Assembly (NCBI GenBank): GCA_942493245.1
Contig: OW818685.1
Location: forward strand, 372,001-436,000
Direction: 5' to 3'
Length of the DNA stretch: 64,000 nt
From: DAOPYU01 sp942493245
GTDB lineage: Bacteria; Sumerlaeota; Sumerlaeia; UBA8349
Shown here one piece after another: positions 8,320 through 19,300 of the stretch (position 1 is its first letter; every line of letters begins with the position of its first letter). Made by a program: the position numbers and the translations under genes. Below the pieces are notes generated by a model. It did not search any database. It saw only the letters and a program-made list of their open reading frames with translations, and was not told the DNA's origin.

Positions 8320-8633
8320 AATGGGTCTCAGGCTCCTTGATTATCGCACGATGACACAACCACCTGGCCGGACGAAATCGCGGAACCGCGCCTTCCGTCG
8401 GCACAAGTGACAATTCCGGGGATTCTACGCGAAGCGCGCCCTTTTCGCAAAGGGTTTCCACGCGCCCCGATTTCCGCAGTTGCCTGAGCGGGGGCGTTCT
8501 GGTAATCCTTTTCTTCTGAATTCTGTGGTGGCAGGCTTTGTTGCAGGTTTGAAAAAAATCGGCGGGTGTCGCGGTGGATTTCGACCGAACCGGAGAAAAA
8601 AGCGAATTACGATCATTTGACTGGAGACAGGGT
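8320..8633. other. Divergent intergenic region
   Basis: 314 bp between the minus-strand 7366 gene and the plus-strand 8634 gene. It must hold both promoters, but I see no convincing -35/-10 pair. GGAG at about 8623 is the ribosome binding site for 8634. Confidence 0.3.
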
Positions 8634-11369
8634 ATGAAAAGGATTCTGTACGCAACCACACTGGTTTTCTGGATGAGTATCTGCGCCGGTCGGATGATCT
8701 GGGCCCAGGCGGACAATTACGGGCCGGATAAAAACAAGCGGATGGATGCGTCGGGCGATCAGATGCACTTCGTTCTGGTGATGAAGAGCCATTTCGACAT
8801 TGGGTATTCGGCCCTGGCGCGCGATGTGGTCCACGAGTACCGCACGACCATGATCGACCGGGCGCTCGAGACCATGGAACGCAATGCGAAGATGGCCGGA
8901 CCGGGCGAACAGTTCGTCTGGACGATTCCCGGCTGGCCGATGGAGGCAATTCTGTGGGACGGCCAGAATCCCACCCGCCGAAAACGGATCGAGCAAGCGC
9001 TCAAAAGGGGCAACCTGGTGATGCAGGCGTTGCCCTTCACGCTCGAAACGGCCACAGCGGATGTCGAGACGCTGGCGCGCTCGTTTATCCATTCGTCGCG
9101 CATGGCCCGCCGTTACGGTCTGCCATTGCCGAACGACGCGAAAATGACCGACGTACCCGGTCACGACTGGATCGTGCCGACCCTGCTGCACCATGCCGGG
9201 GTCAAGATTTTCCACTTCGGCTCGAACCCCACGAATCAGCAGGTCAAAGTGCCACGGGTATTCTGGTGGGAAGGGCCGGACGGCTCGCGGGTACTGACGA
9301 TGTATTCCAGCGGGTACGATACGGGCCTCCTGCCGCCCGCCGACTGGAAACACAAGACCTGGCTGGCCATGGTCATGGGTGGCGACAACGAAGGCCCCCC
9401 CACGGCGGAGCGGGTGCGGGAATGGATCGGAACCATCCGGGCAAAATTCCCCAATGCGAAGATCACCGTGGGACGGATGGAAGACTTTGCCGATTCTCTA
9501 CTGGCCGAAAAACCGGACCTGCCTGTGATCCGGGGCAATGTCTCCGACAGTTGGATTCACGGCCTGGCTTCGTCGCCCCAGGCGATGCAGGCAATCAACA
9601 CGGTACGCCCGAAACTGAGCGCCCTCGAAGCGCTCCGAACTCAGAATCTCCTCTGGGGTATTCAGTTCCGCCCACTCTCCGACACCATCGCTGCCGGTTA
9701 CGAAAACAGCCTGCGCTGGAGCGAACACACCTGGGGCCTGGCCAACCAGCATTTCGTACCGGGTCTTCATGGTGAAGCCTTCCAGAAAGCGTTCGCTGTA
9801 GGGTTGCCCCCGAACTACGAACGGATGGAAGAGTCGTGGAAGGAACACGACCGTTTCGCCTTCGGGATCGAGGACGCCGTGGCACCGTCGCTTGAGGCGG
9901 AACTCCACACGCTGGCCGAGAATGTCCGGGTCGAAGGGTTTCGGATCGTGGTGTACAACCCGACTCCCTGGCCGCGTGACGGAGTAGTGGACTATGCGTT
10001 CCCCTTCATGGGTAGTGTGCGCAACCCCTCGGTGAAGGCGGTGGATTCGGGTGAGATCGAGCCGCTTCAGACTTGGGGAAAAGACAGCCATCGCATCGGA
10101 CGGTTTGTGGCGCACAACGTGCCGCCGATGGGATACAAGACCTATGTGCCGGTCAATGACGCCACACCGTCCCCCTCGCTTTCGGGAAGTGCCGCCGAAG
10201 GGTGGATCGAGAACAAGTGGTTCCGCGTGACGTTCGACCCGGCCCGTGGGTGCGTGAAGAGCATCGTGGAGAAAGTCGACGGACGCGAATGGGTGGACGC
10301 GGCAGCCCCCCACGGCTTCGGCCAGTACCTGTACCAGCAGTTCAGCCGCAAGGAGGCGTTTGATTACACGAACCGCTACATTCTGGAGCCTTACCGCGGT
10401 TCGCACGGCCCGATCACAGCGAAAAGTGTCTATGTGCCGGAAAGCGCAAAGTCCGTGGCGATGGTCACCACCGGTACGACACTCCAGGTGAGCAACAACG
10501 GTTTCAGCGTCACCGGGGTCCTGTCGCCCCCCACGGCGTCGGAGGAAAATTGCCATCAGGCCAGCCTGTCGGTCACGCTCTACGAATCGCTGCCGTACCT
10601 GGACCTGAGCGTGAACGTCACCCACCACCCGGCCACGGAGAACCCCGAGGCGGGGTGGCTCTGCCTGCCGTTTGCTGTGGATGGCCCCCAGTACCGGCTG
10701 CGTGGCCCGGGGTCCGTTTACGATCCGGCCCGCGACATGATCGAAGGGGGCAATCAGGCGTTCTTCTGGACACAGGGCGGGATGGCGGTTTTCGACGGAG
10801 CGGGACGCGGAGTGGGGCTTTGTTCACCCGACACGCCGGCGCTTAGCCTGGGCGAACCGGGAATCTACCGTTTTCAGCCCACCTGGGACAATCCGAAGTC
10901 GCGTGTGTATGTGCATATGTTCAACAATGTCTGGAACACCAACTTCCGGTCGTTCTGGGAGGGAAAATTCGGCGCGCGGGTACGGCTGTGGCCGGTAGCC
11001 AAATTTCAGGCGGCGGAAAGTCTTGTGACGCCTTCCGAAGAAACACTCCATCCGTTGTTGACTGGACTTTCAAACTACCACGCGGGCCAGGCGCCGACCC
11101 AGCGCCAGGGACTGGTGATCTCACGCAAGGGGGTGACCCTGACATCGTTCGGTCCGAACCCCGACGGCGAGGGGACCTTCCTGCGGGTGTGGGAACAGGC
11201 GGGCACATCGGGCGAACTGACGATCACTCTGCCCGATGCCGCTCCCTGCAAGATGGCCCGCCCGGTGGACCTGCGGGGCGAGAAACGGGGCGAACCGATC
11301 GTAATCGAGCAGAACCGGCTGACGTTCAACCTCAGTGCTTTCGCTCCGGCAAGTTTCATTCTGGAATAG
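8634..11369 (+). CDS. Exported GH38-like alpha-mannosidase-family glycoside hydrolase
   Basis: 911 aa from the ATG at 8634. Residues 1-25 form a signal peptide ending IWAQA. The N-terminal catalytic half has KSHFDIGYS, matching the HxD zinc site of GH38, and later a WSEHTWG segment. The C-terminal half looks like the beta-sandwich domains of the family (VRVEGFRIVVYNPTPWPRDG). Close relatives are often labelled DUF5054 or glycosyl hydrolase 38 N-terminal. Expected role: periplasmic or extracellular trimming of mannose-type or related glycans. Monocistronic, with no obvious terminator. Substrate is inferred from family only. Confidence 0.8.
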   Translation: MKRILYATTLVFWMSICAGRMIWAQADNYGPDKNKRMDASGDQMHFVLVMKSHFDIGYSALARDVVHEYRTTMIDRALETMERNAKMAGPGEQFVWTIPGWPMEAILWDGQNPTRRKRIEQALKRGNLVMQALPFTLETATADVETLARSFIHSSRMARRYGLPLPNDAKMTDVPGHDWIVPTLLHHAGVKIFHFGSNPTNQQVKVPRVFWWEGPDGSRVLTMYSSGYDTGLLPPADWKHKTWLAMVMGGDNEGPPTAERVREWIGTIRAKFPNAKITVGRMEDFADSLLAEKPDLPVIRGNVSDSWIHGLASSPQAMQAINTVRPKLSALEALRTQNLLWGIQFRPLSDTIAAGYENSLRWSEHTWGLANQHFVPGLHGEAFQKAFAVGLPPNYERMEESWKEHDRFAFGIEDAVAPSLEAELHTLAENVRVEGFRIVVYNPTPWPRDGVVDYAFPFMGSVRNPSVKAVDSGEIEPLQTWGKDSHRIGRFVAHNVPPMGYKTYVPVNDATPSPSLSGSAAEGWIENKWFRVTFDPARGCVKSIVEKVDGREWVDAAAPHGFGQYLYQQFSRKEAFDYTNRYILEPYRGSHGPITAKSVYVPESAKSVAMVTTGTTLQVSNNGFSVTGVLSPPTASEENCHQASLSVTLYESLPYLDLSVNVTHHPATENPEAGWLCLPFAVDGPQYRLRGPGSVYDPARDMIEGGNQAFFWTQGGMAVFDGAGRGVGLCSPDTPALSLGEPGIYRFQPTWDNPKSRVYVHMFNNVWNTNFRSFWEGKFGARVRLWPVAKFQAAESLVTPSEETLHPLLTGLSNYHAGQAPTQRQGLVISRKGVTLTSFGPNPDGEGTFLRVWEQAGTSGELTITLPDAAPCKMARPVDLRGEKRGEPIVIEQNRLTFNLSAFAPASFILE

Positions 11370-11796
11370 TTTATCAGGATGAAACACCCCCATATTGACT
11401 ATGGAATCGGACTCTTCTCTGGGATCTTTTTGTATCCTGGGTCTCCTGCGCATCCATGATTTCTATTTTGAGACCGCCCCCCCGTACAGGAAGATCGAGA
11501 AGAATTCAACAGGGATGAGCAGGATCGCCAGGATGGGGTTTTGGACCCACAATCAGACAGCAGAAAGAAGAGATCCCCCCCTTTATCTCTTTTCGTACCT
11601 TCCCGTTGTGATCGGTTGAAGCGCTCTTTCGTTCCCTTTGTGCCGAAACGACGGCAATGACTGGTTGACAAGAGTGAAGTGGGGTCGTAGGCTCAAGGGG
11701 TAACTCGTATTCCGGGGTTCGGCGCCACGCGCCCTCCGGAACGAAAACTGGACGGGCGCCGCCCGACCCACCCTCGAGCGCAAAGAAAGACACAGT
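11370..11796. other. Intergenic region with degenerate AGGAT repeats
   Basis: 427 bp without a credible gene. It contains broken AGGATNNACAGGAT-type phrases (about 11512-11535), also seen near 14895-14925. These look like decayed dispersed repeats. Confidence 0.35.
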
Positions 11797-13383
11797 GTGA
11801 CCAACGACACAAACCCAGAAAACCCCACCTCCCAACCCGAAAACCAGGACACAGCAACACCTCCGATTTTCCCCCAACCCGACTCTACCCCCTCCTGCGG
11901 CGCCGACAATCCGGACGTTCAGGAGCCGACCAACAGTCTGCCCGAAATCCAGTTGTCCGATTTGACCGAGCCCGCCCGGCAGGCCGCCGCGCGCGCCGGA
12001 TGGACCCAACTGATGCCCGTTCAGGCCAAAGCGATTCCCTACCTGCTGGCCGGACGCGACATCATGATTCAGTCGCACACGGGCAGCGGCAAGACCGGCG
12101 CGTTCATTCTGCCCATTCTCAGCCAGATTGACCCCTCAAAACCGGTTTGCCAGGCGATGGTCCTTGTGCCCACGCGCGAACTGGCCTTCCAGGTCGAAAA
12201 AGAAGCGGCGATGCTGGCCGGTCCGGACGGCCCCAACACCGTGGCCGTCTATGGCGGCGTGGGTTACAACACCCAGCTCGATGCGTTCCGCAAGGGCGCC
12301 CACCTCGTGGTCGGCACGCCCGGACGCATTCTGGACCACCTGCTGCGCCGGTCGCTGCGGCTCGACCACCTGCGCTTCCTGGTGCTCGACGAAGCCGACC
12401 GGATGCTCTCGATGGGGTTCTATCCCGACATGAAGGCGGTCCAGAAGTACCTGCCCAAGTCCGGTTTTTCCTCTTTCATGTTCTCGGCCACCTTCCCGGT
12501 CAACGTACTGAGACTGGCCGAACACTTCCTGCGCAACCCCGAGACGCTGAGCCTGAGTCGCGACCACGTCCACGCGCTCGACACCGAGCATGTCTATTAC
12601 ATCACGCCTTTGATGGAAAAGGACCGCGCCCTTGTGCGCATCATCGAAAGCGAGAATCCTCCGTCGGCGTTCATTTTCTGCAATACCCGGGCGACCGTCC
12701 ATTATGTCGCCACTGTGCTCCAGCGATTCGGTTACGATGCCGACGAATTGAGTTCGGACCTGGGTCAGGGCGCCCGCGAGGATGTGCTCAACCGCGTGCG
12801 CAAAGGCACCCTGCGCTTCCTCGTCGCCACCGACGTGGCCGCGCGCGGCATTGACATCCCCGATCTTTCGCACGTGATCCAGTACGAACCGCCGGACGAC
12901 GTCGAGGCCTACATCCACCGGGCGGGCCGCACGGGCCGCGCCGGGGCCGCGGGTATCGCCATTTCGCTCGTCGGCGGGGCGGAACGCATGGCCCTCGATC
13001 GGATCGGCAAACGGTTTTCGATCGAGTTGAAGGAACGGCCCCTGCCGTCCGATGAGGATGTGGAAACCCTTGTGGGCCAGCGCCTCACCGCGCACCTCGA
13101 GGCGCGTCTGCGCGACATGGACCGCCTCGAAGCCGAGCGCGCCCACCGTTTCCTGCCTCTGGCGCAGAGTCTGGGTGAGAACGAAGACGAACGCCTGTTG
13201 ATGGCCATTCTTCTGGACGAATGTTACCACCAGATGCTCCATCAGCGCACGGACGTGGAAGCGGTGGGAAACAAAAAACCGGCAGGCGGGAAACCGAAGA
13301 CCTCGGATGGGGAGAGAAAAAGCCCGGAAGACGGCGCCAGCAAACCCCGCAAGCGTCGTCCCCGCAATAGTCGTTCGAATTAG
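11797..13383 (+). CDS. DEAD-box RNA helicase
   Basis: 528 aa with a GTG start at 11797 and a weak purine-rich ribosome binding site. After a low-complexity Pro/Gln/Asn-rich leader of about 50 residues come the helicase motifs: PVQAKAIPYLL (Q motif region), SHTGSGKTGAF (I), PTREL (Ia), VLDEADRML (II, DEAD), SATFP (III), IFCNTR (IV), VATDVAARGIDIPDL (V) and HRAGRTGRAG (VI). A C-terminal helical region ends in a basic Lys/Arg/Ser-rich tail typical of RNA-binding extensions. Probable role: RNA unwinding in ribosome assembly or mRNA decay. An intrinsic terminator follows 55 bp after the stop. Confidence 0.92.
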   Translation: MTNDTNPENPTSQPENQDTATPPIFPQPDSTPSCGADNPDVQEPTNSLPEIQLSDLTEPARQAAARAGWTQLMPVQAKAIPYLLAGRDIMIQSHTGSGKTGAFILPILSQIDPSKPVCQAMVLVPTRELAFQVEKEAAMLAGPDGPNTVAVYGGVGYNTQLDAFRKGAHLVVGTPGRILDHLLRRSLRLDHLRFLVLDEADRMLSMGFYPDMKAVQKYLPKSGFSSFMFSATFPVNVLRLAEHFLRNPETLSLSRDHVHALDTEHVYYITPLMEKDRALVRIIESENPPSAFIFCNTRATVHYVATVLQRFGYDADELSSDLGQGAREDVLNRVRKGTLRFLVATDVAARGIDIPDLSHVIQYEPPDDVEAYIHRAGRTGRAGAAGIAISLVGGAERMALDRIGKRFSIELKERPLPSDEDVETLVGQRLTAHLEARLRDMDRLEAERAHRFLPLAQSLGENEDERLLMAILLDECYHQMLHQRTDVEAVGNKKPAGGKPKTSDGERKSPEDGASKPRKRRPRNSRSN

Positions 13384-13437
13384 AGCGGCGCATAATCTTT
13401 CGGCAAAAAACAGTCCCAGCAGGAACATCCACAGGAG

Positions 13438-13473
13438 CGGTCTTCTTTTTCAAGGAAAAGAAGACCGTTTTTC
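13438..13473 (+). terminator. Intrinsic terminator of the DEAD-box gene
   Basis: Perfect 12-bp stem CGGTCTTCTTTT / AAAAGAAGACCG (13438-13449 and 13456-13467) with a 6-base loop, followed by TTTTTC. Confidence 0.85.
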
Positions 13474-13812
13474 ATGGGGACGGGCGCTCTCGCCTTTTTG
13501 CGAAGAAGGTATGCGCGTTCGTACATGTTTCCGGTCTTTTTGGGGGAGGCAACCCGTATCCTTGTCCGTAAAAAGAAAAAACCCCAAATTCCTTGAAACC
13601 CGAAAAACGGAAGAAAACTGAGTTTTTTGACAAAAGACCTTGCGTCCAAAAGGCAAACAATCGAAAATAACGCCCTTGCCTGTGCGAGCACGCAACGGAG
13701 GGACCGCGCGAGACACACATACGCCGGGAAATCTTCGCTGTGGACACATTGAGGCAACGAATCGGAATGGAGATGCTCCAGTTCCTATTTCAAACTCTGT
13801 GGAGGAATGAAA

Positions 13813-14712
13813 ATGCGTGTTGAAAATGCGGTACGGAATGGACTTCTGGCTGGGTTGACGGCGCTGTCTCTGTCGCTGTCGCCGGCGCTGGTGAGCGCTG
13901 CCGATGCGGCGCCTGTGGCGGCGGACGCCAAGGCCCAGACGGCCGAGGTGAAGAAGGATGAGAACACGGCCAAGAAGGGTGAAAGGGGCGCTCGGAAAGA
14001 CGGAAAAGAGGGACGCCCCCGGGCCGCGCATCCCGATTCGAGCCAGTGGGAAAGCCTTTTCAAGGCCGACCTGTCCGACGCCGTCACAAAGGAAGGCGTC
14101 TGGACGGTGGACAAAGACGGCGTGATGACCGCGAGCCAGGACGAAGCGATCTGGACCCCCAAGGACTATGAGGACTTCACGTTGGACCTCGAGTTCAAGA
14201 CCGAGAACGGCACCAACAGCGGCGTCGTGGTTCATTGCAGTGACACCCAGAACTGGATTCCGAACTCGGTCGAAATTCAGATCGCCGACGATTTCTCTGA
14301 AAAATGGTCGAAAGAACCCCCCACGTGGCACTGCGCCGCGATTTTCGGACGTCTGGCCCCGACGAAATCCATGGTCAAGAAACCCGGCGAGTGGAACCGC
14401 ATGACCGTGACCTGCCGTGGCAAAATGATCAACGTCGCGCTCAACGGCGAACGCGTGACCCGCATGGACATGAGCAAGTGGACTGAAGTCAAAAAGAACC
14501 CCGACGGGTCCGATATTCCCGAATGGCTGAACAAGCCTGCGGCCACGCTACCCCTGAAGGGGAAAATCGGCCTCCAGGGTAAACACGCCGACGCCTCGAT
14601 TTTCTTCCGCAATGTTAAGATTCGGGAACTGAAGGGCAGAGACGCTTCCGCTGAAAAAGTCGAAGCCAAGAAGGACGAGAAGGCCGAAGCCAAACCGGAA
14701 GAGAAGAAATAA
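13813..14712 (+). CDS. Exported DUF1080 (3-keto-disaccharide hydrolase-like) protein
   Basis: 299 aa. The ATG at 13813 is chosen over 13807 because GGAGGA at 13801-13806 leaves proper spacing only for the second. Residues ~1-30 form a signal peptide ending LVSA. A charged Ala/Lys-rich linker follows, then a single DUF1080 lectin-like jelly roll from about residue 75 (QWESLFKADL) through TENGTNSGVVVHCSD and NSVEIQIADD to KIGLQGKHADASIFFRNVKI. A Lys/Glu/Ala repeat tail ends the protein. DUF1080 proteins are abundant in PVC bacteria; some hydrolyse 3-keto-glycosides. Flanked by terminators on both sides, so monocistronic. Confidence 0.85.
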   Translation: MRVENAVRNGLLAGLTALSLSLSPALVSAADAAPVAADAKAQTAEVKKDENTAKKGERGARKDGKEGRPRAAHPDSSQWESLFKADLSDAVTKEGVWTVDKDGVMTASQDEAIWTPKDYEDFTLDLEFKTENGTNSGVVVHCSDTQNWIPNSVEIQIADDFSEKWSKEPPTWHCAAIFGRLAPTKSMVKKPGEWNRMTVTCRGKMINVALNGERVTRMDMSKWTEVKKNPDGSDIPEWLNKPAATLPLKGKIGLQGKHADASIFFRNVKIRELKGRDASAEKVEAKKDEKAEAKPEEKK

Positions 14713-14769
14713 TACGTGAACTGAAAACGCTTGATTCCGTCGAGTGGCAATAGTTCAACCCGTAACAGC

Positions 14770-14808
14770 AGCCCCCCGCGTGGCCAGACGCCGCGCGGGG
14801 GGCTTTTT
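14770..14808 (+). terminator. Intrinsic terminator after the DUF1080 gene
   Basis: Perfect 11-bp stem AGCCCCCCGCG / CGCGGGGGGCT (14770-14780 and 14794-14804), with further GGC/GCC pairing in the loop, directly followed by TTTT. Confidence 0.93.
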
Positions 14809-14943
14809 GTCAGGACTATTTCTTTCTCCCAGAGTATGCGGAGAATGCTTCCTGCGCCCCTCCGGGGCAATTAGCCGGGGTTCGGTTCCGCACAGGATTT
14901 CTGGATTCTCCTGATTCCTGTCGGGAAAAAGCCCCGATAGGTC

Positions 14944-14972
14944 TTGACGCTTTCCAAACACTTTGGTAATGA
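14944..14972 (+). promoter_or_regulatory. Sigma-70-type promoter upstream of the PilZ gene
   Basis: TTGACG (14944-14949) and TAATGA (14967-14972) with exactly 17 bp between. It lies just after the DUF1080 terminator and about 150 bp before the PilZ gene start. A second perfect TTGACA at about 15052 has no matching -10. Confidence 0.5.
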
Positions 14973-15119
14973 TTTCATTGGATGAGGTGTTCTGGTTTCA
15001 GTCGGTCTCTTCGGTCTGGTGGCTTTTGCTCATTTCCCTGTTGGAATCACGGTTGACATTGAAGGTTTTTGAAGCGGGTTGTGGACGGATGACTGGCGGA
15101 GTGAAAAGGAAAAGTTGAA

Positions 15120-15893
15120 ATGGAGAAGTTGCGTTCCGGTAAAGTCCTCATGGTTCAACGGCAGATGAGTACGAACAAGTACAAATGCCTGTTGCTGGGG
15201 ACACGGCCACCCGACTTTCTGATGATCGAATTGCCCAACTACGGCAATGCCCCTATCGGCATGTTGACCGGCGACCAATGTTCAATCCGGTTTCTGAGCC
15301 ACGGTGTGATCTATGGGTTCCAGACCGCGGTCGCTCAGGTTTACTACGATCCTTTCCCCATGATGTTTGTGGATTACCCCAAGCAGTTCGAAACAATCTG
15401 TGTGCGCCGGGTTCAGCGGCTCGAGTGTCACCTGCCCGCCACTGTCACCCCGGTCGAGCAGGAGGAACCGCTCTCGAACGGGTGGGGGTGGGACCAGACC
15501 TGGAAGGAACACCAGTCCGTCATCATTGACCTGGGAGAGGGAGGACTGCAAATAGCCATTCCTACCCTCGCGCCGGAGGTCAATCCACCGACTCCGCCGC
15601 CGGTCCCGCCGACCCGTTCCGACGCCGGGCGACTCTACCCACCGGAAGAATTGAACCATTTTTACCAGAAAGACCGGATCGTGTCGGTGCGATTCGTGCT
15701 CCCGACGATTGGTCCGAATCAGATTCTGCTGGTGGATGGGCGTATCTGCTGGACCCAGACCACCCCCGAGTACTTCTTTTTTGGACTGGGTTTCATGGAT
15801 CCGTCCGTCGAAGTGCTTCACAATATCCAGAAGGTCATCCGGGAGCAGGACGAGTTCTTTTCGCCCAAGATTGCTTCGCCCCGCAGTGGGTGA
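15120..15893 (+). CDS. PilZ-domain protein with YcgR-like N-terminal domain
   Basis: 257 aa, ATG at 15120 after AAGGAAAAG. The N-terminal half (~1-95) has the split-barrel look of YcgR-N proteins. The PilZ domain begins at VRRVQRLECHLPATV, which supplies the RxxxR-type arginines, followed by IDLGEGGLQIA, where the usual DxSxxG reads DxGxxG. A proline-rich insertion (NPPTPPPVPPT) splits the barrel before FGLGFMDPS. PilZ proteins bind cyclic di-GMP and tune motility, secretion or polysaccharide synthesis. No cyclase or flagellar gene is nearby. The serine change may weaken ligand binding. Confidence 0.8.
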   Translation: MEKLRSGKVLMVQRQMSTNKYKCLLLGTRPPDFLMIELPNYGNAPIGMLTGDQCSIRFLSHGVIYGFQTAVAQVYYDPFPMMFVDYPKQFETICVRRVQRLECHLPATVTPVEQEEPLSNGWGWDQTWKEHQSVIIDLGEGGLQIAIPTLAPEVNPPTPPPVPPTRSDAGRLYPPEELNHFYQKDRIVSVRFVLPTIGPNQILLVDGRICWTQTTPEYFFFGLGFMDPSVEVLHNIQKVIREQDEFFSPKIASPRSG

Positions 15894-16352
15894 GTGAGGA
15901 GAAGGGAAGGCGTCGTGTCCGCCCAAAGAATGGGTCGCCGATCGTTCTTTCCTCCCCCTGACCGCCGAGGGCGGCGGTCCCACACCCGATACCGAGTTGC
16001 AATCAATCGGATACCGAAAACCGCTTTATTCAACCACGGAACACACAGAACACACGGAAAAATAGCGGTTTCTGTGACTTTTGTGGCTTACAAGAAACGG
16101 TCTCCGCGTCCCTGCGTCTCTGCGCGATGATTCTTTTCATCCCCTTCTCTCGGGGTTTCACGTCTCCCTGCGGTAACAGACCTCGCGCTCTGGGCGGACA
16201 CACAGGTCCGCCCCTACGGATGGGTTGTGGCTTCGCTGCGCCGTGTGTTCCGTAGTTTTTCTTTGATCGTTCTCTCTTGAGAAAATTGTTCTGTCATCAA
16301 ATGAATTTGTGTCATTTTGAACGCAACTTCGTATGAAAAAGAGGTCACCCTG
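15894..16352. other. Convergent intergenic region with repeat fragments
   Basis: 459 bp between two convergent genes. It holds a GACCGCC/GGCGGTC-type hairpin near 15960-15980 and a decayed ACACACAGAACACACGG phrase near 16035-16060 (related to 50620-50645). At 16223-16242 it has a copy of the recurring motif GGTTGTGGCTTCGCTGCGCC. No gene. Confidence 0.4.
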
Positions 16353-19300
16353 TCAGAAGTGCATCCGCTTGCCGGTTCGGTCGAGGATTTCGAGGTGGGT
16401 TTCGGGCAGGATGCGCCATAAGCCCTGATGGAGCGGGGGGCAGACATAGACCTGCGAGCCGTCAATGCCCCGCGAGTACCACCAGGACAGGCTGTCGCTT
16501 CCGACCAGGCGCACCGGGGTTTCCCCCTTGTACATCTTCAGAAGCTGACGCACCGCCTGGATCTTGCGCTTGTGCTGGCCGGACAGGTTGATGCGCACTT
16601 CGCCGACTTCGCCCGCCTGGCGCACGACATCTTCCAGCCGGTAGAGTTTCTGGGCCAGCAGGTACTGCTCGGACTTCCCGTATTTTTCGACGCGCCCCTC
16701 GATGAGAATCGGTCCCCGATTGGCCGTAAGGCGCGCCGAGGTTTTCGCCACCGCATGGGGCACTTTGACGACATAACCTTCCAGGTCGAACGCGATCTCT
16801 GTTTCCTCGTCCATCAGGGCGCCTTCGCGTTCGGTGTGGTCTATGAAGCCGGCGACATAAACCAGTTGTCCGTCGTCGCAATGGGCCAGATCGAAGGGCG
16901 ACTTCGCGCCGATGAAACGGATCAGATCCTCGTAATAATCGAGCAGATCGCAGGAAATCGGATACCCGACGGCTTCGCGCTCGTAGCGCATGAGATCCTG
17001 CGCCGTGAATTCGCTTTCTTCCTCCGGACGCTGCGAGGCGCGGGCATTTTCACTTTCCGGATTCTGGAACGCGGAAGAATCGAACAATTGCAGTTGGGCC
17101 ACTTTGGAGCCGGCCACATGCGATTCGGCATATTCTGCGTGCTGGCACCGCAGGTTTTTCAACGCGCGCTCGAGTTCGACGATCAGTTTTGTGCGGTTGG
17201 GTTCGTAGAAATCGAACGCGCCCGCTTTGATGAGATTGACGACGACCGGATGCGGAACTCCCCGTGGGTCGGTGCGCTGGCAGAAGTCGGCCAGACTCGA
17301 GAAGGGTTGTCCCCGGCGCACCGTATCAATTTCTTCATAGGTGCGCTTACCCATCCCCTGAATCACCATCAGGCCGGTGCGGATTTTGTCCTGTTCCTGC
17401 GAAAACTCGAACTGGCTGAAATTGATGTGCGGCCCCAGCACCCGGATAGCCATCTTTCGCGCTTCGCGCAGGATGATTTCAAAGCGGGGGCGCTGGCGCG
17501 GGTTCATCCGGCCGCGCGAGGTGATCGAGTGGCTCAGCATGGCCGTCATAAACGAGACCGGGTGGCGGGCTTTCAGGTAAGCGCACCAGTAACTCAGAAT
17601 CCCGTCGGGCATGTGGTCCAGGCGCTGCTGCAACTGGGCCTCGGGAGTCTCGGGCGCGGAGATCCGGCGGCGTTTTCCGGCCAGCTCGAGCACCTGCACC
17701 AGGTCCACCAGCGACTTGGGACCGAGCGAGCGCAGGAGCGACTTGGCCGTGATGTTGTGCAACGGGGCGATGCCGTTGGTCAACCCCATGCCGAGCAGAC
17801 GGAAGGTCAGATCGTCGTTGAGCGGGATGGAGAAGAGCGTGAACCGCTCGTCTTCATCCTGGCGCACCCAGGTCCGGGTGGTTTCCAGAACATTCAGCAT
17901 GGCAAACGAAGTGAAGCGGACGCGCGGCATCAGAAGCCGATCGAGCGTTTCGGACTCGGCCTGGCAGATGCGCTGTTCCGGCGAGGCGGTGAGAACCGGC
18001 ACCGTCGCGTCAATCGGTTCGCGGCTCAGCGTGTAGTGCGCGCGATCCGCCTCGAACCCGCGCGGACAGGGGTGCAGACTGTGGACCACCCGCGCCAGAA
18101 ATTCGTGCTTGTGGAATGACTCGTCGCGGGGGATGCGCGGGTCGTTGACCCAGGCCGTGTGGCCGGGTCGCTCGTTCGTTGAACTCTCGTCGTCTTCGTC
18201 CCATTGCGCATAGGGGGTGGACGTCTGGGGCCGGGGGCCTAAAAGGCTTTCGTCGTCACTCGAGAAATCGAATCCGGCGTGGGTCAGCGGCAGGGGGGTG
18301 TTCTCATTTTCCGCTTCGCGAAACAAGACTTCGCGGGTTCGTTTGTGGCTGTCGGAGGGGGTCGTTTTGCGCAAGCTGGTCAGTGGCAATCCGACCCACT
18401 TCGAGAGTGTCTCGAAAAGCGCCTGGCGCTCCCAATCGAGTCGCCTTCCCACCGACGCGACATTGTCGTAGCCATAACTCTCGCGCAAGAAGGTCAGCGT
18501 TCGGGCCATCGCCGCGGTCGAGACCTCGAGTTCAAAGACCGGGAAGCGGTCGGGCGATGGGCGGAGGGGGACGTAGGGGAAGCCGAAAGACAGGGGGTTG
18601 ACTTCAATGATCCCGAGCGTATAGGCCAGCACGGACGTGAGAATCGGGCCCCGGCCCGCGCCATGACACAGATCCTCGTGGCGCAGGAAATTGGTGATGT
18701 CGCGCAGCATCAGGATATAACCCGTCATGTCAATGCGTCGGCCATAGTCGGTGTCGCACAGATCGGTGTACTCTTCGTTGAGCCGGTTCTTGAGCGTTTC
18801 GTCCATCGAGCCGAACCGCATCGCCGCGCCCTGGATCACTAGATCCCACAGGAGCGAGGGAGAGTCCTGCCCGCGCTGAAAGTCGGGCAGAGGCACGCGC
18901 GAGCGGCTGCGCGGGAAACGGAACTGACACCGCCGGGCGATTTCCAGCGACGTGTCGAGCAGTTCGGGTATGAAACAGAACCGTTTGCGCATTTCGTAGG
19001 GGGTGGTGAAATGGCGCGTGGGCATTTCCGTGTCCGGCAGGGGCCAGCGCGGTTCGATCTGGCGGGGATACTGAACCAGCGCGCAATAGGCCGGCATATC
19101 CTCGGGATCGAGAAAATAGACGTTCTGTGTGGCGACCGCCGGGATGCGCAGAAAGCGGCTGAGTTCCAGAATCTGATCCATCAGATCGCGGGTGCGCGGG
19201 TGGGGGTACTCGAGGATCTCGAAATAGAGGTTCTCGACTCCCGTGGCGGCCGCCAGGCGGTTGAGGTAGTTCCGCGTCTCGTTGACGTTGCGCTCGCGCA

